DNA of 64,000 bases from Chytridium lagenaria (GCA_025449115.1 JAHLKC010000180.1:1-64000); one strand, 5' to 3'; shown: positions 32,236 through 47,528, counted from the first letter of the stretch. The notes: generated by a model from the sequence alone, not told the origin. A program made the numbers and translations.

Positions 32236-34064
32236 GACGTAGTAAAAGTCCGGAAATGTTTAAATTAAAGTAAGCTGCACCGTCCGCCTCGTTTCAAAAA
32301 AACTAATCGCTATCTTTGCAGACTGATCCGGATTGCGACAACGTCCACTACAGCTCGAACCTCGCAGTGTCCGGAGTACGTCTAGACAAGATTGCAGGTA
32401 TCTGGTGAGGGGCAAAGGTTTGGGGCAAAGGGTCAGCCCTTCGTTCTCAGAAAGGGTCAGAAGAAATTTTCCATGCCATGTGTACGGGACCGACCACAGC
32501 ATGGATGGATAGCAGCAAGCCCGTCATCGCATACAGTGTGGACCGAAGGACATGGGGAAGTCATCGTACAGAAAGCATAGTACGAAACGCACGTCAAAAT
32601 GAGACGCATGCGTGAATGAGGGTGATCAATGAGAGGTATTTTTATACGAAGAAGTGAGCAGGAAACGAGAATGACCGCCATATGATATCATGACCAGAAC
32701 CACCATCCATTCTATCGTGATGCCCATCATCTACTACTACTCTTTCGGCAGATGAAGCCTTACGTACATACCTCTTGTTTCCAAAAGAGCCCAAGGGTGT
32801 ATGTGTTGCAGCCTGGAGTGGATGCAAAGTAATCAACCCTCTTCTACTCCTATTCGGGCAGTGATCCAGTTGTTGATGAATGTATATCCGGATGGATGAG
32901 ACGAGGAAGAGTGAGTGATTGATTGAGAGTATGAAAGGAAGAAGGATGACCCTTAAGGGTATGTAATGACTGAATGAAGATGGATGATGAAGACTTTAGT
33001 GGTAACCGGATAACGGATGTATATTCCTTAAGAGATAATGAAACGTCGAGGATGGATGAATGGATCAGCACAACTGGAAGGAAGAAAGGAAAGGAAGGAA
33101 GTGAGGTGAGGTGTGTGTGGTGAGGGTGTTAAGAGAGGTTTGATATGGCCGTCCCTCCGAAGTGAGAAGACCAAGTTGTGCACAATGTGTGACTGTAACA
33201 GGCGTGTTATATGAATTAATTCCTTTTTATTATTAATAAATAATTTTGAAACTCTAGTAGTGGTTATTAATATCAAACAACACACACCAACAACACTCTC
33301 GAAACAATGAGACACGACCACATCCTTTCAAATTATTTACATTCACAGTCAACAGTTTTACTCATTGAAACTCATGCTCATCCTTTGCTTTGCTTGAGAC
33401 GGCAAGCAACGCTAATCAATAATGAAAAAGTGTTGATCTAACAGCACGCTCTTGCGTATAAACCTTGTATGCTCCCCTACTCACACCTATGCACTCCCGC
33501 TTACAACTTTTGTCTCTGCATTCCCCTTCAGCGTACATATTTTAAAACTTTAACTATAATGTTTATTTATGCAGCATTACTTATTACTTATTACCCGCTT
33601 CGCATCCACGGATGGCAGCGCTTCGTGGTTTGGAATTGTCATCTTGAAACCCCTTAAAATTCACTGTCCGAGAGTTTCGGACGCCTTTTCGGCTGAGCTC
33701 CTTGACAAAGACCCCTTCTCCGATATCTACTCAATAATGCCTGTTGACACAGGTAGTCTGATCAGATGTCAATACTTAGGAGGTGGTTTATGGCAGAGTT
33801 GCGATCAAACTTCTACTAACCACATCAATGGTTTTCTTTAATTCATTTTTTGGTCAATGCTTTTTGCGTTTGCGCGCATGGGTTTTTTTGTGGTTGCATG
33901 GCTTTCGGTCTCCCCGTTTCAAATAACCTCGTTCTTGCGAGCTCAGGCAACCAACGTCTGCAGCAGGCCGAGCCCATCACATTAAGATAAAATCAAAGCA
34001 AAAAAAAAAAAAGACAAATAGAACCGTCATGTACATATATAACAACAAAGCTTAAAAAAGAAAA
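32236..34064. other. Intergenic region upstream of the CCCH gene
   Basis: No supported gene. It probably holds the promoter and 5' leader of the CCCH gene. Tracts rich in GAAGGAAGAAAGG-type purines occur at 33070-33110, and an A12 run lies at about 34000. Short open frames on both strands have no recognisable domain. Confidence 0.5.
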
Positions 34065-34241
34065 TGGAAGTGAGATGGATTTGAACCATCGCCTGATCAA
34101 TTCACTGACCCTCACAAGGCTGTCTATTGTCGCTGAACTCGGTTGACCTCCGCACACAACAGTTCCACAATATTGCGAAAACCAGAAGACGCCCGGGTAC
34201 CAAGCGTAAAAATCCGCTCTAAACCACTAAGCTACCACTCC
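34065..34241 (-). other. tRNA-like sequence 1 (A and B boxes far apart)
   Basis: Minus strand: 5' GGAGTGGTAGCTTAGTGG (box A TAGCTTAGTGG, D-arm GCTT/GAGC) at about 34216-34241, and 3' GATGGTTCAAATCCATC, a perfect T-arm with 5-bp stem, at about 34075-34091. This is followed by CACTTCCA and a T-run (TTTTCTTTTTT), a Pol III terminator-like signal. The acceptor arms pair only partly and the gap between D-arm and T-arm is about 120 bases. It is therefore either a tRNA with a long intron, a tRNA-derived repeat or a pseudogene. Confidence 0.45.
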
Positions 34242-34253
34242 ATCAAATTAAAT

Positions 34254-34547
34254 TGGAGTAGGAAGGATTCGAACCTCCGTACAACCCCTTTCCCTTTTCC
34301 CCACCCCAGATTGAAAGAGTCTGCGTCTCTGGTGGTTGGTGTAAGTGGTGGGGTAACCACTTACGGGCTTTGTGCTTTTGGCTTTAGTGCTTTAGGTGGT
34401 TGGCTGGTTGGCAGATTTGAATATACCGGGATGCCAGCCCGGGGGCTTGATCGGAAGACTTCTCGTAAGGGGGTGAATCAAGGTGCAAGGTGTGCTCTGA
34501 ACCACTGAGCTACTAGAAATGGAGTAGTAGCACTGAGCTACTACTCC
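34254..34547 (-). other. tRNA-like sequence 2, 5' end disrupted by LINE insertion
   Basis: Minus strand 5' GGAGTAG pairs perfectly with 3' CTACTCC (acceptor, discriminator A). The D-arm region is TAGCTCAGTGGTTCAGAGCA (box A) and the T-arm is GGAGGTTCGAATCCTTC (box B GGTTCGAATCC). About 190 bases separate D-arm and T-arm. A 28-base duplication with an inverted 15-base part splits the acceptor from the D-arm, and the LINE at 34552 is inserted just upstream. The anticodon cannot be set with confidence (a TTGCA string follows the D-arm). Read as a tRNA-derived sequence, possibly with a long intron. Confidence 0.5.
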
Positions 34548-34552
34548 ATTTC
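34516..34552. repeat. Perfect 15-bp inverted repeat (hairpin)
   Basis: GAAATGGAGTAGTAG, a 7-base spacer CACTGAG, then CTACTACTCCATTTC. The arms derive from the 5' end of tRNA-like sequence 2, and the right arm contains most of the left target duplication of the LINE. Confidence 0.9.
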
Positions 34553-35166
34553 CACACGACAACGATGCTGAGGCCCTAGCGGATTGGCGATTATCCTGCA
34601 CGCGTATAGACCAGCGCACCTCTCCACTGTGGCGGCTAGCCACTAAGGCCATGAATGATGTGTGCAGCAAACTGCTCCACTGGCCTCGATCGGGGGAGGA
34701 TGATGCAGTCTAAATTTTGATTGTCAAATTTCACTCTTTGCTTTTGTTTCTCGTCCCCTTCCCACTTTAGGTTCTCTTCTCACTCTTGACGCATTACCTC
34801 TTTATTTACTTCTTTTTCTTTTTCCTCCCTGGACCGGTGGGGCTCCCTGGATACAGTTGGGGATTATTACCTGTGGCTCTGGACGTCCCGCTCATACTCC
34901 TTTTCCGTAGCGTTTTGGACCCATCCCGATAATTTACATCCTATCTTCTCCCTGTCAAATGGCCCCACCCCCTATCGTTTCTCCCCACCATGGTTACCAC
35001 CCCTATCCACAGCAACTTCTTGTATTGGTTGAGACGTTGTCCTTCAAGTGCCACGCCTGTAATGGGCTTATCTGGCTGGGTCTACTTGGTTTTTTTTGGT
35101 CGGTGCCCAAAAACCCTCGTGTATTGAGTTCCCTCCTTTTACCCCCAAATAGATACTATATAAAAA

Positions 35167-35199
<33 letters not shown>

Positions 35200-35208
35200 A
35201 CTCCATTT
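34540..35208 (+). mobile_element. 5'-truncated non-LTR retrotransposon (LINE) with poly(A) and 12-bp TSD
   Basis: The 12-base string ACTACTCCATTT is found at 34540-34551 and again at 35197-35208. Between them lies 645 bp ending in 30 A (35168-35197). The first 160 bases hold an open frame in plus sense ending at TAA 34711-34713 (AEALADWRLSCTRIDQRTSP, LWRLATKAMNDVC), followed by about 450 bases of non-coding sequence. TSD, poly(A), loss of the 5' end and a C-terminal coding remnant together are the hallmarks of target-primed reverse transcription. The clade is not determinable from so short a remnant. Confidence 0.82.
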
Positions 35209-35297
35209 ATAATTAAAATATGAAAAGATCGAGCCGTGCCACGTCCGAACCTGCTCGATAATGCTGACTTGGACGGTCCGTCCTCTTTGACAATTTC

Positions 35298-39092
<3,795 letters not shown>

Positions 39093-40662
39093 GGAGTGTG
39101 AGGGTGTGGATGGGAGGGGTTATTGGGTGAGTAGGAGATGAGGGGATGAAAGAGATGTATTTTAATTCTTAATATTAATAATATCTTATCTATTATTTAT
39201 TATGATGTAATAATATTAAAAGTATTTACCTAATAGGTATTACACAGTCGCGTGATTAGAGTTTTAATAATAGACATTATTAAGTGTGCATTGTGGTTAT
39301 GCCGGATGAGAGGGTAAACCGACTCACGCGAGCGCAGCTTTAACTTTAAACATCCATGGAAAACGTGGGGGTGAATTAATAAATCATGTCCGAGATGGGG
39401 TCAAGGTTGCTGTTTGAGGTTGTCTATTATTAATATTATTATTCAATACTATTTATTATTTATTAGTGAGGGCTTGCCTTTCAGTTGATTGATAGCTAAC
39501 TGTTCAAGCAAGTAATATCCATCATTATTCATTCATTGATCGATATTAAATTGAATATAAATTTAATAAATTGAATAAGAAGGATCGATGCATAAATATT
39601 AAACATACCCAAGGAAGAGGAAGAAGCGGAGTTTGATATTCCATCTGCATATAGACAAGCATCAAGCATTTGTTTGATTGGATCATTTATCAGTAATAGT
39701 GTAGAATGTGTAGTGTTGAACAGTATATAAATAGGATTAAAGAGTAGTACAACACTACATATTCTATCTGATAATAAATTAAGAAATAATTAATAAACAG
39801 ACAAGCAATTTATTTATTTAATACATACTTCTTTAATAAATAAATAAATACTTATCCTCTCATCATCATCATCATCCATATTACATATTTATTAGCATCT
39901 CTCTCTCTCTCATTCATTCATTTCTCTTCTTTATTTTCCTTCTTCCACAACCAGTGTATTCAGTTTACTCTCTCTCTCTCTCTATCTCTCTATCTCTCAC
40001 TCTCTACTCTACTCTCTACCTCACACTCTGTCCACATACATATATCATATACATACTGCAACCAGCAAGCACAAGGTAAGATAACAAACAGTCTTTGCGT
40101 TTACTTTTTACTTTGGGAGAACCTTCCAATACCAATGGATTATTGCATGGATTACATGAATGGATGGATGGATGGATGGATTACATGGATGGAAGGATGA
40201 TGACTTGGAATGCATAACCCCTTCACAATAACCCCATTCACACGGATAAAACCCAATGACGGATATGTGTCTATAAGAATGACGAATGGGAGTAGCGTCA
40301 CTTTTCTTTGGCATTTGAGTGACAATAAAAGAAGAAATGAGCTGTTTCTGTGGCATGGCCGTTTTGGAGTGGGTGGTGATGGACAGTGAGTCAGCTTTCT
40401 ATATTGATGTGTTGTTGTGGTACATTTCATCCAAACAAAAAAAAAAAGGATTGGAAAAAAATATATTTAAAAACCAGGCACGGGAGCTCCATTCACCACT
40501 CCATCAAATACTCGGACTAGGCTGCACTCACTCCACCCTTTGATATCCATCATCACTTTTTACGATCAAACTCACCTCTTCAACATATTTAAAACAGCAT
40601 CCGCCCAATTCCACCTTCTCCATAAATGCCCCCTTCTCCCCTCTCACCATCACCTCCCCCAA
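39093..40662. other. AT-rich intergenic region with simple repeats
   Basis: No supported gene. Contains ATT-rich stretches (39160-39240, 39420-39480), ATC repeats (39862-39880), CT repeats (39899-39911 and 39970-40010) and GGAT repeats (40160-40182). The CT-rich block at 39899-40020 may be a promoter-type pyrimidine tract for an untranslated leader of the next gene. Confidence 0.5.
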
Positions 40663-41205
40663 ATGCATCCCATCCGCACCCCTCGCTCCCGTCGTCAATC
40701 CTCGCCTCGTCCCATCTCCTTTTTCACCTTCAAATGGAAGCACGCCTCGAAAGAAGTCTACGTCACTGGCACCTTTGACAACTGGTCCTGCAGCATCCCC
40801 ATGAAACGAACCACCATTGATGGCGAGGAATTTGAGGCAACCATTGCTTTGGATCGGACGCAGGATATCGAGTTCAAGTTTGTGGCGGATGGAGTGTGGA
40901 GGTGTGGGTTTTAGTGAGTAGTCTTTCTTCCTTTCTTTTTCTTGTCGTTCGGTTTTTTGTTTTTTTTTTGGGAGGGGCTTTCTTTTTTTTTTTTTTTTTT
41001 TTCTTTTTTTTTGAATACGCCTAACCTCCTTTTATATTTTATTATTATTCTTTTTCACAGCCCTACCAAGACAGATCACAGCGGTCACGTCAATAATGTG
41101 CTTGAAGCTATCCCTTTTTTCAAGGACATTGAATACCTCCCCACTCCACAACGGTCCCCAGACTCCATGTCCCCTACATCCGACCAACCTTGGAAGTTGG
41201 AGTAA
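40663..41205 (+). CDS. AMPK-beta-type glycogen-binding (CBM48) protein
   Basis: Two exons, 40663-40913 and 41061-41205, joined in frame through GTGAGT...CACAG; about 131 residues. The start is the first ATG in the frame that leaves a compact basic N-terminus (MHPIRTPRSRRQSSPRP). The E-set glycogen-binding fold is clear: FKWKHASKEVYVTGTFDNWS, EFEATIALDRTQDIEFKFVA, DGVWRCGFY and TDHSGHVNNVL, with the Trp of FDNW and DGVW that stack on sugars in AMPK beta and the closing NNV motif. It lacks the kinase-interacting ASC domain, so it is not a full AMPK beta subunit. It resembles the N-terminal domain of yeast Crp1/Mdg1. The intron has a 20-base T run. Function beyond glucan or phosphate-sugar binding is unknown. 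Confidence 0.85.
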
Positions 41206-42313
41206 AGAACCCAACCACGTCATTACCATCATTCATCCACCGCTATAATGCTTCTACCCACTTCCGCTGCGCAAACCCATATTCTATTATTCTTTAGCCG
41301 CAACCCCTACCCGTCCTACCCTTGCCTTTTGCCTCGTCTTATCCAATCTCTCCTATTCGTTTTAAAAGAACTTGTATATTGTTTAAAATACTCTCTTTAT
41401 TTTGTTTTTAATTTACCCATCCTTGATGTACGGATGAACCATCTCCTTTGTTTATGTAGACTTATTACTTTTTACTGTTTATTTTGGAAACGATTGTTGT
41501 TATATAAACACATGAGCTTGTTTTGCCCTTTTAAATATGCTTTTAAACCCGCCTCCAATGGCATAATTATTTACATGTCGTCATGATGGTACCATTCTTT
41601 TAGTTCAGGTAACTCTATATATAGTAGTCAAATGGACGGACGCCACCTTGCTTACCTCCCTGACTCTATCGCTCGTAGACTTGGTGAAGGCTTTTTTTAA
41701 CGCCCAATATAAATGTACTTACCATTGCTTTAACAGTGCGTATCATCAATTCCCCTTGTTCATTGGATACTATCATCTTTACGTGTTTCTTCATCTCGTC
41801 TTCTCAAACCTCTTCAGACTGCGCACTATCGGTAGAAGGATCTCGTTTTTTGGTTCCGCCCTTCGCAAAAAGGCAAGAAAGTCGTGGTATACTTATTGTT
41901 GTTGTCTTTCCCTACAGAGATTCTTCCCTCTTTATTACTATATGCGCTATTAAAAGACGCTCAAGGGCCAAGGCGACGGCCACCATGTAAAAAAAAAGAA
42001 GAAAAGACGCTCGGCTTTATTCTTATTCTTATATATTGAGAAATAAATAATAATTATACCAAACCTGTCAAGTGTCGCACAAAACCTGCGTGGCAAGACA
42101 TCCATCTCAAAAGACCCCTTGACGTCCAAACAATGAGGTGCCATTCAACGTGCAAGGGCATACAGGAGAAAAAAAAGACATATCGTAAAGCGCCAAAAAC
42201 CACAGTCACCAACTCCGTCAAGGGACTTTCATCTTCCACGACCAAACAAGACAAACCATTCCCCATAAAAAGACGCTATCACACGTCCTTTCCACACTAC
42301 ATTCACCTCAACA
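41206..42313. other. Intergenic region
   Basis: No supported gene; open frames such as 41248-41586 are pyrimidine-rich and lack recognisable motifs. It likely contains the CBM48 3' region and the GH114 promoter. Confidence 0.5.
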
Positions 42314-43366
42314 ATGACACCTCTTCTCGTCCTCATTGCTCTTCTCGTCACCCCATCTCTTACCCAAAAAATGGTGGAAACCGTCCATAGGTCAAAGCTT
42401 TCAGGTAACCCCTTCTTTACCTTATCGCAAACTCACATCCATGTAGTGGAAGCTCTCTGGCACCTTCTCATACACATTCGACGCTGCCATCTACGGTAAT
42501 GACCTTGACAACGATTTCAACATCCAAAAAACCCATTCCACCGGTCGAAAAGCCATTTGCTACATCAACGGTAAAAACCACCTCTCATCTTCATCACGTT
42601 ACAACCTAACCAAAAAAAAATCATAGTCGGATCCCTTGAAACCGACCCAGACTTTCGTCCGACTTTCCCAATTCCCTTCCTCCATCCTCGGCACAAAATA
42701 CCCCGGCTGGGATGAACGTTTCCTCGACATCCGTTCCCCCATCACCCGCACCCTCATTCTAGCTCGTCTCCAACGCGCCGCCACAGCCGGTTGTGATGCC
42801 ATTGAACCCGACAACACGACACGTATGGTGGGGAAACCGGGTTCCCTCTCACTCAAACCGATGCGTTGAACTACGTTAAATGGTTATCCGAATCCGCGCA
42901 TAACCTAGGTTTGGGGATTGCGTTGAAGAATGGTGTGGATTTGCTGACGGCTTATCCTGAGGTGATGAATATGACGGATTTCGCTATTGTGGAGGGGTGT
43001 AACGCTATTGGGAACTGTGAAGCGTATAAAGGGTTTGTGGGGGTTGGGAAACCTGTTTTCGCGGTGGAGTACACGGATGATGGGGAGGGTGGATGTGAAG
43101 CTGTGGGTGCGAGGGGTGTTGCTGCGGCTTGTAAAAAGTTGAATGGGTTGAACTATGAAGGGTTTGTGACGAATTGTGATGTGAGTAGGGATGTCAAGTT
43201 TTGTCAGGTTTATAAGGGTGGGGTGAGGACTGTTGGGGGTGTGGTTGCTACGACGGGGTCTCCAGTTGTGATGAGTAACACGAGTGTGGTTGTGACGGCT
43301 GGTTTTGTTGATGAGGGTGCAAACAAGACGGCTACGACACGGTCTCTTTCGCGTTCGAAACGGTAG
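42314..43366 (+). CDS. Secreted GH114-type endo-alpha-1,4-polygalactosaminidase-like enzyme
   Basis: Exon 1 (42314-42403) encodes a signal peptide, MTPLLVLIALLVTPSLTQ. Exon 2 (42446-42570) encodes WKLSGTFSYTFDAAIYGNDL and GRKAICYIN; introns are GTAACC...GTAG and GTAAAA...ATAG. Exon 3 has VGSLETDPDFRPTFP, GWDERFLDIRSP, AGCDAIEPDNTTR, GFPLTQTDALNYVKWLSESA, IALKNGVDLLTAYP and VFAVEYTDD. The CYINxGSxE and GCDxxEPDN blocks hold the acidic residues expected at the catalytic site of this TIM barrel. The family cleaves galactosaminogalactan-type polymers, known from fungal walls and biofilms. Frame changes near 42690 and 42840 lie in runs of C/T and G. A C-terminal Ser/Thr tail ends in RSLSRSKR; no GPI site was checked. 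Confidence 0.83.
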
Positions 43367-43947
43367 GGTTGATATTCTTTTTTTTTCGTTTTTCTGATGT
43401 ATGTTATTCTTTGTAGGTTTAGACATGGACATGGTGTTGCCGTTTAAGTTATAAAGTGTATTGGTGCATAGGAGTGGGTTTTTTGTGCGAAAAGTATGCT
43501 CGACCAGGATTATCCTTTTTTTTTGTATCGTATTTGTCGTATTAAGCTTTTGACGTGTTTTCTTCTATTCTCTTAAGTGTATGAAAGATCTCTATTTGCA
43601 GTATAAAAATAGAATGTGATGTGATATTGACGTTGTTGCATACTTTCATTCTACTCTCTGGCCTCAGCATACCTCCACGTACTCCCATTATCGTCATCCT
43701 CCTGTCACTCTCGCGTCAAGCAGATGATTTACTGGAAAAGCATGCATGACAGATGCTGTGTCATTTTAATTAAATAATTAATTAATTGTTTTTGTCCAAC
43801 AACCCATCATTCTGCAATTATTGCTTGACCTCACAAGACTCCTGTTTATTTACTGGCTCTCTCAACTGAATCCCCTTCAAGAAATAAACAGCATCATCAT
43901 CATCATCATCTACACTGCAACGTATCACTATTCACAAAGGACAAAAC
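43367..43947. other. Intergenic region
   Basis: No supported gene. It holds TTAATTAAATAATTAATTAA (43766-43786) and six ATC repeats (43892-43910) shortly before the next start codon. Confidence 0.5.
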
Positions 43948-45307
43948 ATGGACTCCAAGAAACCACCCGCCCAACTCACATACCTCCTCGAATCCCATTC
44001 AGAGAAATCCAGTCTCCACAGTCTAGACCGTCAACCCTCCACATCCACACTCACATCATCAACCCCCAATGCAACCCTCAACTTTTCTTCAACACTGCAA
44101 CCTACACAGGAATCCACACCTCCTTCAAGCATCCCTCGAGAACCCAAGGAAGAGGAAATACCTCCACCCGATGACAAAGACCAGGATAAATCAACCGTGT
44201 ATGATGATAGAAAAGTGACCATGAAGGATTTGGAGCAATGTCCACTTTGTTTTTATATCCCGAATAGAGCAAAGGTGAGCCTTTTTTTTATTTTTTTAGT
44301 CTTTTGCTTCATCTCCATCTTTTCTCCCATTGGATTTTCATGGATGATGCATGGATGCGTGATGATTGCTTGTTGCAAGGATGCCTTCGTAGTCAGGGAT
44401 CAATATGTATTCTCTTATGCAACCCCCCACCATAATCCCTCGGATTTCTCGATGCCATATCTCCCCCTCCTTCATCTGCTGAAAGGCACAGCACCATCAT
44501 CTCTTACCATCATTCGTGTAACAATTACAAGTCACATGACCCTAGTCCATCTCAATTTATAGCCCTAAGCCTAGCTATTCTTTTAAGGCGCAAACAAGAC
44601 CAGACTAACTTTATGCCCTCACATATCAGCTCCTCACCTGCTGCAACGACCGTCTCATCTGCTCCCTTTGTGCCCGCTCATGGCTTCGGAAATCAGACAC
44701 ATGTCCATTCTGTAGATCCTACATCCCTTACACTGTTCGAAAGCACGGGTTACCCGACTCTGACCTGCAAAACGTCATTGATGGATTGGATGTGGTGTGC
44801 CCTTACGCGGATGGGGGGTGTTCGTGGATTGGGGTCAGAAGAGATGTGAAGGCGCATTTGAAGGAATGTGTAGTGGCGATTGGTGAGTTTTCTTTTAAAA
44901 CATTGGAATAACCGTGCTGATGGGAATATATAGATCCGGAAACAGGACACCCTGCACCCGGTCTTCTTCGTATCTCTGATTTCTGTCTTGACGAAAAATG
45001 GTCCAACACCCCTCAACGCACCACAGCCGACGCTGAAGCCTCTGCCGCATCCCGGTCCTCCTTTCTCCCGAGTGATGAAATGCGGTCACGTCGGGACTCG
45101 CAGTTTAATGATGCGAGCAGCACGCGTCGTTTAACCGCTGTGTCGCCTGCCCGGTTGGAGGGTGGGGAGATTGGGGAAAGTGTGGGTGGACGGGTGAGAG
45201 ATTGGTTTGTGAGAGGGTTTAGGGCGTTTTATGTGGGGTTTTTGGTGATTGTTGTAGTATTTGTTGTTGGACTTTTGGTGGCGGTTTATCAGAATCGGAT
45301 GGGGTGA
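43948..45307 (+). CDS. RING finger/TRAF-type zinc finger protein with C-terminal membrane anchor
   Basis: Three exons: 43948-44274, 44630-44882 and 44934-45307, all joining in frame; about 317 residues. The N-terminus is Ser/Thr-rich. The RING begins in exon 1 (LEQCPLCFYIPNRAK) and ends in exon 2 (LLTCCNDRLICSLCARSWLR, then KSDTCPFC): spacing of C2...C2..C2..C2 type, with a Cys-Asn where many RINGs have Cys-Gly-His. A second zinc-binding unit follows, VVCPYADGGCSWIGVRRDVK and AHLKEC, as in TRAF-type fingers. Exon 3 encodes a Ser/Arg-rich linker and one hydrophobic segment, FYVGFLVIVVVFVVGLLVAV, seven residues from the C-terminus, so a tail-anchored protein. Likely an E3 ubiquitin ligase at a membrane; substrate unknown. 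No frame breaks. Confidence 0.82.
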
Positions 45308-45708
45308 TTTTGTGGCTTCCCATGCTCCGGTTAAAGAGTTTTTTCTCTGTATTTAGTGCTTCTCTCTTTTTTTTTTTTCTTTATCAAATATCTTCCCATT
45401 CGTAGTCTTATTTCTTTTTTTTTCTGGAAGAACCTCATATTCCACGGACCACGGCTCTTTTCTTTTTTCGTTGGCATGCTTTTGCGTTTTGACGTTTTGG
45501 AGTTTCGAGCACTTTGTGTGCTGAGGCTATGGCAGACCTTATATACTTTTTGTAGATATTATCCAACAACCACATGTGAATATTGTATTATCCCTTGATT
45601 ATTTTTTTACCATTTTAACTGCAGAGGGAGTTATGATTAGGGGGCATTAAAACTTATGCGGGACTTTGTTTTACGCCCATTTTTCTCACTTATTGAGCAC
45701 AACGTGGC
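45308..45708. other. Intergenic region
   Basis: T-rich sequence after the RING gene and probable promoter of the lipase gene. No supported gene. Confidence 0.5.
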
Positions 45709-47242
45709 ATGATTAAAAATCAAAGGTCCGTTCGGACAATCAGATTCACCGAACCCACATCACCTTCCTCAAGTTCCGCAACAACCTTCAGATCTCACAC
45801 ATCCACTTGCATCGCAAACATGGTCCACCTCATCGTCCTCCACAACGGTCTCTGGGGTACCCACAAACACCTCACCTACATCCAAACCACCCTCCAAGAA
45901 AAACACTCCACCCTCCCCTCCCCACTCCCCATTGAATTCCTCAACTGTACCCTCAACGAAGGCTACGCAACCTACCACGGCGTCGATGGCTGCGGCGCCC
46001 GACTCGCCAACGCCATCATTGAACGATTCCAATCGCCAGATCTCCCCGCCGTGACGCATTTCAGTATCATCGGGTACAGCCTTGGTGGATTGATTGTGCG
46101 GTACACTGTTGGGGTGTTGTACGTTGAGGGATGGTTGGAGAGGGTGATACCTGTGACGTTTTGTACGTTTGCGACGCCGCATCTTGGGGCGACGCAGGAA
46201 CAGGGGAGGGTGTTTGATAAAGTGTTTAATGCGCTGGCGGTTGTGTTTACGGGACGGAGTGGGGTGCATGTTTTTTTGAAGGATGGGAAGGCGAGAGTTG
46301 GAGGTGCGGGGAGGATTTTGGGGGCGGATGGAGAGAGGGAGGTGGAGGTGGAAGAGGAGTTGGTGAAGGGGAGGAATATATTGTCGGTTATGTCAGATCC
46401 GAGGTTACCGTTTTGGAAGGGATTAGAAAAGGTATGTTGTTTATACATGTTTTATGGTCGTTGGAGACCGAAACTTATGCTATGTTTGGTGGTTTCAGTT
46501 TAAATCCAGGTTCGCCTATGCCAATATCAAGAACGATAGATTGATTGCTCACAAAAGTGGAGCGTTCGAGATCATTTCGCCTTTTGATGAAACCCTTCCC
46601 GAGGATCGACGCTACGTGGTCCCCGATGCGCGGTTCCCATCGATCGTCGTCCCTGCATCAGCAGAGGTATCATCCATCCCAACCCCTGGAGAACGATCAT
46701 CAGAGTCGTCCACAGGGTCAACGTTAGCCAACACCACCACCACTGTAAACACGGATTCTAAAGAAACCAAAGAGGAAGAAGTAGTACCCCCTAAACCATG
46801 GTACTCCCGCATCCCATTTGCAGTGGCAGCTCCCGTTTTCATCGTGGTCGGCGTCACCTCTCTAACAGGGTATCTCTTGGCCTACCAAACCCAACACCTT
46901 GTTCGCATGTTTATCCGCGCGTACCCTCGTAAAACCATCACGTCGTCTCTCAACGTTTACTATAATGTGAATTGGTGGCTATCGAAGTGGGTGACGGAGA
47001 ATGTAAGGGAACGAACGGTGGATGTGCAGGATAATGAGGAGTTTGCGGCTTGGGGGTTGAATTTGTTGGGATGGAGAAAGGTGCATGTTTTGACGGAGAA
47101 GGCGAGAGCGCATGCGACGATTGTGAAAGGGAACCGCAGTTTTCGGGGAATGAGGATGTGGTGGTGCATTTTGCGGAGGTGTTTTTTGAGGAGGATTAAC
47201 AGGGAGATAGGTTTATTTTGGGAGAAGGCGACTGAGGGTTGA
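45709..47242 (+). CDS. DUF676 family putative lipase, Rog1/Lpl1-like, with TM segment
   Basis: Two exons, 45709-46431 and 46499-47242, joined in frame by GTATGT...TTCAG. Start 45709 gives a 37-residue Arg/Ser/Thr-rich N-terminus; the alternative ATG at 45820 starts directly at the domain (MVHLIVLHNGLWGTHKHL). Motifs are HNGLWG (oxyanion region), LNEGYATYHGVDGCGARLAN, the nucleophile elbow IGYSLGGLIVRYTVG (Ser of GYSLG), TFATPHLGA and RFAYANIKNDRLIAHKSGAF (the last with the acidic and neighbouring residues of the triad region). One hydrophobic segment (PFAVAAPVFIVVGVTSLTGY) lies in the C-terminal third after a Ser/Thr-rich linker. Relatives hydrolyse acylglycerols or phospholipids at lipid droplets or mitochondria; substrate here is not known. 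Confidence 0.85.
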
Positions 47243-47528
47243 GATTATATTTATGTCGTATTTGTTTTTGTTTTTGTTTTTGTTTCTTTTGGACAGTTGG
47301 TTGGGGGGAGGGGTTAGGACACTCATAGGTGGAGACTGTTACTCATTTACTTTTTAATAATAATGACCTTATCTACAGTTGAAAACAAGCGCCTTTTTTT
47401 CCCTCTATTATTCCTGGCAATTACATCTACTTCATGGATAATTGCAAACCATCCCTTGAATACCTTTTACATCAAGAAGAACCCTTTATTAACTTCTACC
47501 ATGTATAATATCCCTCAATAACCTCTTC

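Noticed and set aside
42905..43432. 175-codon minus-strand open frame (His/Thr-rich)
   Set aside because: Shadow of GH114 exon 3; composition reflects antisense reading of Gly/Val codons.
45769..46448. Two minus-strand open frames of about 160 codons
   Set aside because: Antisense to the DUF676 lipase, which has clear catalytic motifs on the plus strand.
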